Assembly: GCF_030056655.1 (NCBI RefSeq)
Contig: NZ_JASHIE010000017.1
Coordinates: forward strand, 106,280-170,279
DNA from: Flectobacillus rivi
GTDB taxonomy: Bacteria; Bacteroidota; Bacteroidia; Cytophagales; Spirosomataceae
DNA length: 64,000 nt
Direction of reading: 5' to 3'
Numbering within the stretch: position 1 is the first letter of the stretch; each line of letters begins with the position of its first letter. Below the pieces are notes generated by a model. It ran no database searches. It was not told where the DNA came from and worked only from the letters and a program-made list of their open reading frames with translations. A program made the translations under genes and the position numbers. Below are positions 17,900 to 26,204 of the stretch, piece after piece.

Positions 17900-19102
17900 A
17901 TGATACTCAATAATAAAAAAATCCTTTTGGGGGTTTCGGGTAGTATTGCGGCTTATAAAATCGCTTTTTTGACTAGACTTTTGGTAAAAGAAGGAGCAGA
18001 GGTAAAAATTGTGATGACACAGGCAGCCAAAGAATTTATTACACCTTTGACCCTAGCAACACTTTCAAAAAATCCAGTTGTTTCAGAGTTTGTCAAAGAC
18101 TCGACAGGTACATGGAATAATCACGTGGATTTGGGCTTGTGGGCCGACGTAATGCTGATTGCGCCTGCTACAGCACATACTTTATCAAAATGTGCCAATG
18201 GTATCTGTGACGATTTATTGACTGCTGTTTATCTATCAGCTAAATGTCCCGTGTATTTTGCACCTGCTATGGACTTAGATATGTATCAGCATCCAAGTAC
18301 CTTACATAATCTCGAAAAACTCCAAGAATATGGCAATACCATCGTTCAGGCAGGATTTGGAGAGTTGGCTTCTGGGCTAGTAGGTGAAGGGCGTATGGCA
18401 GAACCTGAGCAATTGGTTGAGAATTTGAAGAAATTTTTTGCGTATCAACCAAGTTTGGCACAAAAAAAGGTATTAATTACCGCAGGGCCAACACAGGAAG
18501 ATATTGACCCTGTTCGATATATTAGTAATCATTCTACTGGTAAAATGGGCTATGCTATTGCCAATCAGTTTGCTAAAGCTGGAGCAGAGGTGATTTTGGT
18601 GAGTGGCCCTACTAATCAGCCACTGCCAGATACTCATATTCATTTGGTAAAAGTACGCTCAGCTCAACAGATGTTTGAGGCTACTCAAACCCATTTTTAT
18701 GATGCTGATATTGTTGTCTTGGCAGCCGCAGTAGCAGATTATACACCTGCAACTGTAGCAGATAAAAAAATAAAAAAGAAAGAAACTTCGTTTAATATTG
18801 AATTGACTAAAACCGTAGACATAGCCAAAACATTAGGTGCTGAAAAGCAAGAGCATCAAATTTTGGTTGGTTTCGCCCTAGAAACCGATAATGAGATGGA
18901 AAATGCTATCGGAAAGCTCAAATCTAAGAATTTGGATATGATTGTATTAAATTCTTTACAAAATAAAGGGGCAGGTTTTGGTCATGATACCAACCAAGTA
19001 ACCATTATTACCAAAGATGGGACTTTGCATGAATTTAGTCTCAAAAGCAAAACGGATGTTGCCTCCGATATAGTGAATGCAATTCAGCAATTGAGTTTGT
19101 AG
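17900..19102 (+). CDS. coaBC: Bifunctional phosphopantothenoylcysteine decarboxylase/phosphopantothenate-cysteine ligase
   Basis: A 400-residue cytoplasmic enzyme making 4'-phosphopantetheine for coenzyme A. The N-terminal flavin decarboxylase (CoaC, about 1-185) has GVSGSIAAYK, a WNNHVDLGLWAD substrate-His segment, and the FAPAMDLDMY loop that closes over the substrate. The C-terminal ligase (CoaB, about 188-400) has VLITAGPTQEDIDPVRYISNHSTGKMG, the AAAVADYTP loop, and KKIKKKE and GFALETDNE nucleotide-binding segments. Length and domain order are standard. The ATG at 17900 fits the usual N-terminus. It is 35 bp upstream of the DUF4835 gene. Confidence 0.96.
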   Translation: MILNNKKILLGVSGSIAAYKIAFLTRLLVKEGAEVKIVMTQAAKEFITPLTLATLSKNPVVSEFVKDSTGTWNNHVDLGLWADVMLIAPATAHTLSKCANGICDDLLTAVYLSAKCPVYFAPAMDLDMYQHPSTLHNLEKLQEYGNTIVQAGFGELASGLVGEGRMAEPEQLVENLKKFFAYQPSLAQKKVLITAGPTQEDIDPVRYISNHSTGKMGYAIANQFAKAGAEVILVSGPTNQPLPDTHIHLVKVRSAQQMFEATQTHFYDADIVVLAAAVADYTPATVADKKIKKKETSFNIELTKTVDIAKTLGAEKQEHQILVGFALETDNEMENAIGKLKSKNLDMIVLNSLQNKGAGFGHDTNQVTIITKDGTLHEFSLKSKTDVASDIVNAIQQLSL

Positions 19103-19137
19103 ATATCATTTTTACCGTATAAACTAATAACGTATTT

Positions 19138-20052
19138 ATGAAATCATTACTAAAAATGGTACTGATAGGATTTTTGGGGATGCTGGGTATACACACTACG
19201 CAAGCCCAAGAGTTGAGCTGTACAGTGTCTATTAATACCGATCAGATTCAGGTCAATGAACAACGTGGTGCTACACAGATATACAACGAGATTCAATCGG
19301 TGATTCAAGAGTTTATGAATAACCGTCGTTGGACAAATGATAATTTCTTGCCTGAAGAAAAAATTAAATGTTCGCTTAACATCATTATTACACGTGCAAG
19401 TGCAAGTGGTGATTATGAGGCCAATGCTCGCTTTCAGGTAATACGTCCTGTGTATGGCACTACCTACGAAACAGTAATCCTAAATTATGTAGATAAAAGC
19501 TTTAATTTTAAATACTTGTCTGGTACGCCATTGTATTACAATGACAACAACTATACCGATAATTTGACGCATCTTTTAGCTTTTTATTCGTACGTAGCTT
19601 TGACCTTTGATTATGATACTTTTAGTAAATTTGGAGGAGATAAATATGCTCAAAAACTGCTCAATGTTGTAAACCTAGCACAAAATGCAGGCGGCTCGTG
19701 GGCTCCCTCTACCGATGTAAGAAGTCGCTATTTTTTAGCAGAAAATTTACTAAATCAGCAATTACTGCCTATCCGTGAAGGATACTATAATTATCATCGT
19801 TTGGCTTTGGATAATTTTGGCTCAAACCCTATTGAGGCTCGAAAACAAATAACAACATACCTTAACTCAATCAAGCAGGTAAATGCCAATAAGCCAGGGC
19901 AATTACTCAGTCGTTTGATTTTTGAAGCAAAGTCGCCAGAGCTGATTAATCTTTATAGCGAAGCGCCAAGTGAAGAACGCAAAAAGATAAGTGCTCTTTT
20001 GTCTTCTTTGGATCCCATTAATTCAGACCAATACCGTAAGCTAACCAAATAA
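19138..20052 (+). CDS. DUF4835 family protein (type IX secretion PorD-like)
   Basis: A 304-residue exported protein with signal peptide MKSLLKMVLIGFLGMLGIHTTQAQ. The mature part reads ELSCTVSINTDQIQ, FMNNRRWTNDNFLPEEKIKCS, TYETVILNYVDKSFNFKY and NLTHLLAFYSYVALTFDYDTFSKFGG, all hallmarks of DUF4835, which to my knowledge is also annotated as type IX secretion protein PorD. The molecular role is unsettled. It sits 35 bp after coaBC, its usual neighbour in the phylum. recN, often the next gene, is absent; a terminator and a GH130 gene follow instead. Confidence 0.85.
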   Translation: MKSLLKMVLIGFLGMLGIHTTQAQELSCTVSINTDQIQVNEQRGATQIYNEIQSVIQEFMNNRRWTNDNFLPEEKIKCSLNIIITRASASGDYEANARFQVIRPVYGTTYETVILNYVDKSFNFKYLSGTPLYYNDNNYTDNLTHLLAFYSYVALTFDYDTFSKFGGDKYAQKLLNVVNLAQNAGGSWAPSTDVRSRYFLAENLLNQQLLPIREGYYNYHRLALDNFGSNPIEARKQITTYLNSIKQVNANKPGQLLSRLIFEAKSPELINLYSEAPSEERKKISALLSSLDPINSDQYRKLTK

Positions 20053-20079
20053 GCCTATCTCTGGAATCTGGAAAATATC

Positions 20080-20115
20080 ATAAGCCTGCCCTGTAGGGGT
20101 GGGCTTATTGTTTTA
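20080..20115 (+). terminator. Hairpin terminator after DUF4835
   Basis: ATAAGCC at 20080-20086 pairs with GGCTTAT at 20102-20108, with a further GC-rich inner stem including wobble pairs and a 3-nt loop, followed by TTGTTTTAT. Confidence 0.75.
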
Positions 20116-20137
20116 TAGGGTCATTGTTGTAAATTTC
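20108..20137 (+). promoter_or_regulatory. Bacteroidota-type promoter of the GH130 gene
   Basis: TTG at 20108-20110 and TAAATTTC at 20130-20137 are separated by 19 bp, matching the TTTG / TAnnTTTG spacing known for Bacteroidota sigma-ABfr promoters with one mismatch in the -7 box. The -33 element overlaps the terminator tail of the preceding gene. Confidence 0.5.
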
Positions 20138-20170
20138 GAGTCAAATTCAATTCCTCAAATCCCCTTTTCT

Positions 20171-21289
20171 ATGAAAAATAATATAAGTTTGGCATCGCTT
20201 GCCCTCTTGGTTGGCGTAGGTTTAAGTAGTTTTAATGCGCCTCTTTATCTTTCTGACGTTGCCAATTGGCAATTTTCACCATTTACCAAAGTCGATGCAG
20301 TGAACCCTGTATTGACACCTTCCGACAAACAAGTTTTTACTTGTCCTATTCTCAAAAAAGAGGTCAAATGGGAAGAAAAAGATGTATTTAACCCTGCGGC
20401 TGTAGTGCGCGATGGCAAGGTATATTTGGTATATCGTGCCGAAGATAAAATCGGCAAATTTGCAGGAACTTCTCGTTTAGGTTTGGCTATTTCTTCAGAT
20501 GGTTTACATTTTAAAAAAGAAGCAAAACCTATTTTTTACCCTGAAAATGATGCCCAAAAATCTCTCGAATGGGAGGGAGGTTGCGAGGATCCTCGTATTG
20601 TGGAAAGTGCTCAAGGACAATATATTATGACTTATACTTCGTACGACGGAAAAACTGCCAGATTGATGTTGGCTACCTCGAAGGATTTGCGCAAATGGAC
20701 CAAGCATGGATTGGTATTCAAGGCTCCAAAACATCATAATACTTGGTCGAAATCAGGAGCAATTGTAGTTGACAAGGTAGGCGACAAAATGATTGCTAAG
20801 AAAATCAATGGTAAATATTGGATGTATTGGGGCGATACCGACTTGTTTATGGCAACGTCAACAGACTTACTCAATTGGATGCCAGTCGAAGATGCGAAAG
20901 GGCAATTGGTGTCTGTGTTAAAACCAAGAAAAGGATATTTTGATAGCAAATTGGTGGAACCAGGACCTTATGCCTTGTTTACTACAAAAGGTATTGTTCT
21001 ACTTTATAATAGCGCCAACAATGGTCAAACTGGAGATAAATCTTTGCCAGATATGACTTATAGCGCAGGTCAGGCTTTATTTGATGCAAGTAATCCAGCT
21101 GTATTGAAAGACCGTTCTAAAAAATACTTTATGACACCAAACAAGCCTTATGAAATGACAGGTCAGGTGAATAACGTATGTTTTGTAGAAGGAATGGTAT
21201 CTTTCAAAAATCAATGGTTTTTGTATTATGGTACCGCCGATTCAAAAATTGCAGTAGCTACAAGCCAAGGAATCCCGTCGTTACATTGA
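20171..21289 (+). CDS. Exported GH130-family glycosidase/phosphorylase
   Basis: About 372 residues from the ATG at 20171. The longer frame from 20099 would run over the promoter, and only the later start gives a clean signal peptide (MKNNISLASLALLVGVGLSSF). The catalytic five-bladed propeller carries DVFNPAAVVRDGKVYLVYRAED, SRLGLAISSDGLHF and GGCEDPRIVE; the EDPR motif is diagnostic of GH130. SKSGAIV and YWMYWGD follow. Family members are mannoside phosphorylases or beta-1,2-mannosidases. An exported form favours hydrolysis over phosphorolysis, as phosphate-dependent cleavage is usually cytoplasmic (inference). No mannan-utilisation partner lies beside it. Confidence 0.87.
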   Translation: MKNNISLASLALLVGVGLSSFNAPLYLSDVANWQFSPFTKVDAVNPVLTPSDKQVFTCPILKKEVKWEEKDVFNPAAVVRDGKVYLVYRAEDKIGKFAGTSRLGLAISSDGLHFKKEAKPIFYPENDAQKSLEWEGGCEDPRIVESAQGQYIMTYTSYDGKTARLMLATSKDLRKWTKHGLVFKAPKHHNTWSKSGAIVVDKVGDKMIAKKINGKYWMYWGDTDLFMATSTDLLNWMPVEDAKGQLVSVLKPRKGYFDSKLVEPGPYALFTTKGIVLLYNSANNGQTGDKSLPDMTYSAGQALFDASNPAVLKDRSKKYFMTPNKPYEMTGQVNNVCFVEGMVSFKNQWFLYYGTADSKIAVATSQGIPSLH

Positions 21290-21340
21290 GTGAATTGAGA
21301 TTGAGTGATTGCACATCATTTATTTCGGATTTCTGATATT

Positions 21341-21555
21341 GGATTTCGGAAGTATAGCCTACTTTTTGATTAATAGGTAAAAAGTAGTTATTGGTTAATA
21401 GTCTGATTACAGAACAAAATTGAAGTTTCTAGTCCAAGACGAAGTCTTGGACTTACTTTTTTAGACAGTTTTAAACTGTATTAATAAACTTAAGTGACGA
21501 AGTCCAAACATCTGAGTACCCCTTTCTAATTTTGTCCAGTAATCAGATTAATAGT
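21341..21555. repeat. Intergenic dyad-repeat cluster
   Basis: The 430-bp gap holds three dyads. GGATTTCGGAAGTATAGCCTAC (21341-21362) resembles sequence near 7446. TAGTCTGATTACAGAACAAAATT (about 21398) recurs inverted as AATTTTGTCCAGTAATCAGATTA (about 21528-21551). Between them lies GTCCAAGACGAAGTCTTGGAC, a perfect-arm hairpin (about 21433-21453). The block GGTAAAAAGTAGTTATTGGTTAA (about 21381) recurs with changes at about 23717. No ORF is convincing. Confidence 0.6.
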
Positions 21556-21720
21556 ATACTGTTGTTCAATCACTCAACCACTCAATTCATTTGAAAATGA
21601 GAAAAATTCCCCAATCAAATATCCCAAATCCACCCTCAGAAAACTTCTTCCTGTTCTACTCGCATACAACTCTCGTTATTCTTCATTAACTTGTAGTGTA
21701 TTTTAAGCCCATTCACGACT

Positions 21721-22266
21721 ATGATTTCTTCCAAGATTCGTTTGCTCGTTTATTTTATTATTTCATGGATTAGTATAGGCACAAGTTATTCACAAGTCTG
21801 GCATCCTGTAAGCTCAAATATTACCTTCAAAATCAAGATGCTCGGAGCGGAAGTAATCGGGAAACTGTCAGGTTTTCAAGGTGCCATCCATTTTGACCCC
21901 GAACATTTGGCACAATCATCTATCTATGGATCGGTAGAAGCCAATACTATAGATACTGATAATAGTTTAAGGAACAGGCATTTAAAAGAAAAAGAAGGCT
22001 TTTTTGAAGTAATTAAATACCCGATTATTAGCATGAAGTCACTCAAAATAGAAGCTAATGGTGAAAGTTTTGTAGGTACTTTTGCTTTGACGATGAAAGG
22101 GATTACTAAAAATATCCGACTTCCATTTTCTTTTATCAATGAAGGAGAAAACGCTATCTTTAAAGGCTCAACTATTATCAACCGTAGAGATTGGGAAGTA
22201 GGTGGCGGAACACTAGGAATGAGCGACAATGTAGATATTTCGATAGTATTAAATGTGAAGAAGTAA
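21721..22266 (+). CDS. YceI-family periplasmic lipid-binding protein
   Basis: A 181-residue protein with signal peptide ending near SYSQ. The mature domain is the YceI barrel: WHPVSSNITFKIKMLGAEVIGKLSGFQGAIHFDPE, SIYGSVEANTIDTDNSLRNRHLKEKEGFFEV, YPIISMKS, and the closing NRRDWEVGGGTLGMSDNVDISIVLNV. YceI proteins bind isoprenoid chains or similar amphiphiles in a lipocalin-like cavity. It is a single gene; no cytochrome b561 partner, common elsewhere, is adjacent. Confidence 0.92.
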   Translation: MISSKIRLLVYFIISWISIGTSYSQVWHPVSSNITFKIKMLGAEVIGKLSGFQGAIHFDPEHLAQSSIYGSVEANTIDTDNSLRNRHLKEKEGFFEVIKYPIISMKSLKIEANGESFVGTFALTMKGITKNIRLPFSFINEGENAIFKGSTIINRRDWEVGGGTLGMSDNVDISIVLNVKK

Positions 22267-22270
22267 TTTT

Positions 22271-22412
22271 GAGGGGATAGGCAAATAGGCATTAGGCAAA
22301 AAGGTATTAGGGTCAAAGGCAACGGGCACAAAGGCACAAAGTGTATTTCAGGAAAGAGTTTTCACTAATTTGGTTAAACACTTTGTGCCTGTTGCCTTAT
22401 TACCTTATCCCT
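22271..22412. repeat. Dispersed hairpin element C, copy 1
   Basis: A roughly 140-bp imperfect inverted repeat beginning eight bases from the YceI stop. The inner arm GGCAACGGGCACAAAGGCAC pairs with CACTTTGTGCCTGTTGCC (about 22379-22396), and outer arms GGGGATA/TATCCC close it. The left arm is similar, in reverse orientation, to 26055-26125. Confidence 0.68.
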
Positions 22413-22467
22413 TTTTAAAGATAAATTGATTAATTAGACGACCTAGAGGGTCACTGAACTATTAAAA

Positions 22468-22959
22468 ATGTTACCACAAACAAACGTAGAAGTTCTTACG
22501 CAACTTACTGACTTGCTTGGTCAGATGAGTGATGAACAGTATAAAAAACCTCTCAAACAGCTTCACGATAACTCTATTGGGCAACATGTACGTCATATAG
22601 TGGAGTTTTATCAGTGCTTACTCAAAGGCTATATTTCTGGAACGGTCAACTACGATAACCGAGAAAGAAAAGTCCAAATCGAGACGGATAGATACTTTAC
22701 CTTACAGGTGCTTGGGGCTATTATTGGTAAACTTACTTTTTGGGAAGAAGACAAAATGCTCATGCTAGCAACAAGCTATGATGGAGAGGAACTTTTGGAG
22801 ATTCCGACGAGTTTTAATCGTGAGTTGGTATATCTTATCGAGCATACCATTCATCATTTAGCCATTATCAAAATCGGATTGAATACGGCTTTCCCAACGA
22901 TCGAAATTCCCGAAAACTTTGGCGTTGCTTATTCAACTATTCGTTTTAAAGAAAAATAA
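22468..22959 (+). CDS. DinB-family four-helix protein
   Basis: A 163-residue protein with a DinB-like bundle: SIGQHVRHIVEFYQCLL near residues 32-48 and ELVYLIEHTIHHLAIIKIGL near 124-143. His residues in HVRHI and EHTIHHLA are placed as the usual metal-binding triad of DinB enzymes, some of which are thiol-dependent transferases, though many lack any known activity. It is followed 57 bp later by the NRDE gene and may share its transcript. Confidence 0.85.
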   Translation: MLPQTNVEVLTQLTDLLGQMSDEQYKKPLKQLHDNSIGQHVRHIVEFYQCLLKGYISGTVNYDNRERKVQIETDRYFTLQVLGAIIGKLTFWEEDKMLMLATSYDGEELLEIPTSFNRELVYLIEHTIHHLAIIKIGLNTAFPTIEIPENFGVAYSTIRFKEK

Positions 22960-23015
22960 GTTTCAGAGGCTTAGGGCTATTGAATTGCCCATCGCCTAAA
23001 GCTACTATTACAACC

Positions 23016-23702
23016 ATGTGCGTTTTGACATTTGTGCCGAAAGGGGAACAAAATTTTATTCTGACTAACAACCGTGACGAGGCAACTGCCCGTCCGAAAG
23101 CTATACCACCACAAGCATATCAAATCGGAAATACAAGCGTTTTTATGCCTAAAGATGCTCTTGCAGGTGGCACGTGGATTGCTACTTCCGACAATTTTAC
23201 TTTATGTTTATTGAATGGGGCGTTCGAAAACCATATTCACCAACCTCCTTATCGACAAAGCAGAGGGACGATTATTCCTGCTTTTTTCGAAAAACAAAAT
23301 CTTTCTTCCTTTGTAAATGAATTCCTTTTTGACGGTATCGAAAACTTCACTTTGATTGTGATAGAACATCAAAAAGAGCTTTTTCTCACCGAAATCAGAT
23401 GGGATGGCCATCAATTATCTGTTGCAGAAAAAGATGCCCAGCAGTCTCATATCTGGTCGTCGGCAACGCTGTATAATGCCCAAATTCGTCATGAAAGAGA
23501 AAATTGGTTTGAGCAATTATTAAATCAATATCCAACAGGAATAAGTGCAGAGATACTATTAGATTTTCATCAAAATGGCGGTAATGGCGATATTCAAAAT
23601 GATATGCGCATGAACCGCAATAATACACTGATGACCCAATGTATTATGCAAGTGGTAAAAGATGCCAAGGAAGTACAATATCAATATATAGATTTTCTGT
23701 AA
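23016..23702 (+). CDS. NRDE/TANGO2-family protein
   Basis: About 228 residues starting MCVLTFVPKG. I chose the ATG at 23016 rather than 22980 because the family needs Cys as residue 2, the presumed N-terminal nucleophile of this Ntn-hydrolase-like fold. The name-giving motif NNRDEATARP follows (TNNRDE, about 17-27), then AGGTWIATS and LLNGAFENH. The eukaryotic relative TANGO2 is linked to haem and lipid handling; the bacterial role is unresolved. It probably forms a unit with the DinB-like gene. Confidence 0.9.
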   Translation: MCVLTFVPKGEQNFILTNNRDEATARPKAIPPQAYQIGNTSVFMPKDALAGGTWIATSDNFTLCLLNGAFENHIHQPPYRQSRGTIIPAFFEKQNLSSFVNEFLFDGIENFTLIVIEHQKELFLTEIRWDGHQLSVAEKDAQQSHIWSSATLYNAQIRHERENWFEQLLNQYPTGISAEILLDFHQNGGNGDIQNDMRMNRNNTLMTQCIMQVVKDAKEVQYQYIDFL

Positions 23703-23879
23703 TTACTTTTCTCTCAAGTAAAAAGAAGTTATCGGTTAACAGTATGTCAGTAATCGTAATAAGTTCATAATCAAAATGATACAGTTATTATGTGTCACGG
23801 ATATATTATTGATTTTTCCTGTTATTTAAACAGATTTAAACGATAATTTAGGGGAGTAATTATAAGAAAAATCACTCAT

Positions 23880-24908
23880 TCACTTCCTGAAGTGTTCTTT
23901 GATAACTTTCCATAAAGTTTTGGTTGGAACGGGCTTGATTCCTAGCTTTTGTTGCTGAATAGAAATATTTGCAATAATGCGCCAGTGATAAGCCAAATCT
24001 TTGTAAGCTTTCAGAAGCTTGTATTCGGGGTCGTAAATATGCCCAGGCTCGGCACTTACCCCGTTGAGCTCCATCACTCGGATATACTGCCCTTTGTACA
24101 AATCCTGAATCGAGCGTACACGCATATCAAATCTGCCGTAATGAAAACCTTCGATAGGTTTGGCAATTTTATTAAAAACCTCATGCAATTGTGCATTGAT
24201 TAATTCATTGCCATTCAGGAATTTAGTGCCTCTACAATGGTTTCCGATAGGTTCTAACAAAATTCGTTCATGGCGCTGTGGAATTTTATAAAAATCCATT
24301 CCCAATCGCTTTTTCATAGTTTCCAACTGAAAACGTGCGCGAGTACTTTGTTGCATCAAAGTTTCGATGCTTGATTCTCCATCGCCAATAACCGATAGAA
24401 ATTCTTTTTTTACGACCGAAGTCACATAGCCCCGTTCCTCGTTTGGCATACGATAATACAATACGCCTAACTCAATATCATAGCTGACATATTCCTGAAT
24501 AATAAAGTCGATAGGATGGCCGTCAAAATAGTTTTTGAGAGCTTTTTCATCTACAATTTTTTCTACCTCTGTACCTCTTTCTCCCACATTTGGCTTACAA
24601 ATAAGCGGATATTCTAACATTTTGATTTGCTCTAATACAAAGTCAAAAGAACATCCTTTGGTGATAAAAATCGTTTGAGGAAGATACTGCGCAGGGATTT
24701 GCTTTAGAATATCTATTTTGGATTCCCCAAAAAAACCACCATAATCAATGCACGGGTCAGCATTGGTAAAAAAGGTCAATGATTTTGTTCGAAAAGCCTG
24801 ATAAAGCCAATAGGGGATGAGCGGTATATAAAAAGCCCACCATGTCCAATATTCGTAAGTAAAGATTTTGATGAGCCATAATGGCCATTGTATTTTTTTA
24901 TGAGTCAT
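23880..24908 (-). CDS. ATP-grasp ligase (D-alanine-D-alanine ligase-like)
   Basis: A 342-residue protein. The first 40 residues are aromatic-rich and possibly membrane-associated. An ATP-grasp core follows: YPLICKPNVGERGTEVEKI (about 98-116, nucleotide Lys and glycine loop), FIIQEYVSYDIELGVLYYR (hinge), VVKKEFLSVIGDGESSIETL, FHYGRFDMRVRSI, and the metal-binding RVMELNGVSAEPGHIYDP. It should form a carbon-nitrogen or similar bond with ATP, but the substrate is unknown. It does not match Ddl closely enough to be the cell-wall enzyme. Tandem repeats lie in its upstream region. Confidence 0.83.
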   Translation of the reverse strand: MTHKKIQWPLWLIKIFTYEYWTWWAFYIPLIPYWLYQAFRTKSLTFFTNADPCIDYGGFFGESKIDILKQIPAQYLPQTIFITKGCSFDFVLEQIKMLEYPLICKPNVGERGTEVEKIVDEKALKNYFDGHPIDFIIQEYVSYDIELGVLYYRMPNEERGYVTSVVKKEFLSVIGDGESSIETLMQQSTRARFQLETMKKRLGMDFYKIPQRHERILLEPIGNHCRGTKFLNGNELINAQLHEVFNKIAKPIEGFHYGRFDMRVRSIQDLYKGQYIRVMELNGVSAEPGHIYDPEYKLLKAYKDLAYHWRIIANISIQQQKLGIKPVPTKTLWKVIKEHFRK

Positions 24909-24917
24909 TTTTTTATG

Positions 24918-25133
24918 AGTGAACAGTTACAGAGGCACAAAGGCGCAAAGTGTGTTTGGTTTTTTGAAAAGTGAACAGTTGCTCAGGCACAGAGGCACAA
25001 AGTGTTTTAGTTTTTTGTAAAGTGAACAGTTACTCAGGCACAGAGGCACAAAGTGTGTTTAGTTTTTTGTAAAGTGAACAGTTACTCAGGCACATAGGTA
25101 CAAAGTGTTTTAGTTTTTTTTAGTGAATAGTTA
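24918..25133. repeat. Tandem repeat array, about 51-bp units
   Basis: Four full units and the start of a fifth begin at 24918, 24970, 25021, 25073 and 25122, each opening with AGTGAACAGTT or a close variant. Each full unit contains CAGGCACAGAGGCACAAAGTG or a variant and ends with a T-run. It lies upstream of the ATP-grasp gene, between it and the lysE stop, and contains no ORF. Confidence 0.9.
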
Positions 25134-25211
25134 CAAAAGGTGTAGGTGTAATGTGTTGATAGTTAGGATTTTATTTTCATGACTCGCAATTCACAACTCA
25201 CAATTCATCAC

Positions 25212-25835
25212 TCACCATTCACTCAATAACTTCCCTCCTTGTGCGATAGCCATAATGATAAAAATATATGCCATCCATTTCTGAACGGTTTCTTGTTGAA
25301 TTTTAGCGAAAATTTGGTCTTTGTATTTCAAGGCTAGTTGACTGTAAAAATAGTTTAACAGAAAAGCTCCGACAGATGCCCCAACAGCAAAAGCAATTTT
25401 ATGTGGATAGGTCTGTACTTTTAGCCATGAAAATGTTTGATAATTAATCAATACAATCATCCAAAACGGCAATAATTGTGGATTGAAAATAGATAGTATT
25501 AAGCCTTTCCAAAAATGTGCTTTTGAGGGCGTTTTCCCCAAATCTTCGGCATGTACTTGAGGTTTACTTACCCATGTAAAATACGCCAGTATCAATAGCA
25601 ATGGCACTACTCCCCATTGCAAATAGGTCAGTAACCACGGATAATACTGAAAAATCACTAATCCTTCTGCCGCCAATAAACTGTAAACAAACTCAGGAAT
25701 GCATCCACCTACATTCATTTTTAACGCCCCTTTGGGATTATCATGCAGACTTAATTGTACTATCGACATATTGAGCGGTCCGGGCTGAAGCGAACCCATA
25801 AAGCTAATAATCATGGTACAGAGAAAGATGAGCAT
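25212..25835 (-). CDS. LysE-family amino-acid exporter
   Basis: A 207-residue protein with six hydrophobic segments. The N-terminal FMGSLQPGPLNMSIVQLSL matches the LysE/RhtB signature (usually PGP around residue 20), and ILSIFNPQLLPFWMIVL matches the NP-containing fourth helix. The family exports amino acids or related small molecules by proton exchange; which substrate is not visible. Same strand as the downstream ATP-grasp gene but separated by the tandem array, so co-transcription is doubtful. Confidence 0.88.
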   Translation of the reverse strand: MLIFLCTMIISFMGSLQPGPLNMSIVQLSLHDNPKGALKMNVGGCIPEFVYSLLAAEGLVIFQYYPWLLTYLQWGVVPLLLILAYFTWVSKPQVHAEDLGKTPSKAHFWKGLILSIFNPQLLPFWMIVLINYQTFSWLKVQTYPHKIAFAVGASVGAFLLNYFYSQLALKYKDQIFAKIQQETVQKWMAYIFIIMAIAQGGKLLSEW

Positions 25836-25841
25836 GTTTTA

Positions 25842-26130
25842 TTGAGTGATTTAGTGATTTGTGAATATTTTTTTATTTGTAGGTACGCAATGCCTTGTTT
25901 ATCAAACCTTTGATTAATGGTGGATTTTGAATGAGTGAATTGTGAATATTTTTTTATTTGTAGACACGCAAGGCATTGCGTCTCTACGCCTCTGTGCCTG
26001 ACCCCTTTGAACCTAAAATCAAAAAATCCTCCCCTAAACCCTATCCCCTAAAACCACTTTGTGCCTTTGTGCCCGTTGCCTTTGTCCCTTAACTCTCCCC
26101 TTTTTGCCTAATCCCTGTCCCCTCTAAAAA
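25842..26130. repeat. Intergenic cluster of element A-like and element C-like repeats
   Basis: Two partial A-type pieces: GAGTGATTTAGTGATTTGTG with TTTGTAGGTACGCAATGCC (25842-25893), and GAGTGAATTGTGAATA with GTAGACACGCAAGGCATTGC (25932-25985), the latter a dyad. Then a C-type arm CACTTTGTGCCTTTGTGCCC (about 26055-26125), similar to the left arm at 22271-22345 in reverse orientation. No gene is seen in this 350-bp gap. Confidence 0.65.
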
Positions 26131-26162
26131 ACAAATCTACAGCAAAAGCATAGTTTAAGAAA

Positions 26163-26176
26163 GTCGGCGAGCCGAC
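26163..26176 (+). promoter_or_regulatory. Short GC-rich palindrome before priA
   Basis: GTCGGC-GA-GCCGAC, 6-bp arms with a 2-nt centre, unusually GC-rich for this DNA, just before the first possible priA ATG. It could be an mRNA hairpin near the ribosome site or a protein site; the sequence alone does not decide. Confidence 0.4.
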
Positions 26177-26204
26177 CAAAATGATTTTTACTGTAAATTG
26201 CATT

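Noticed and set aside
21398..21555. Possible remnant insertion sequence with terminal repeats
   Set aside because: The inverted ends are imperfect, the interior has no transposase fragment, and no target duplication is visible.
24918..25133. Possible CRISPR array
   Set aside because: Units are contiguous and imperfect with no unique spacers, and no cas gene is present; the same holds for 56478-56932.
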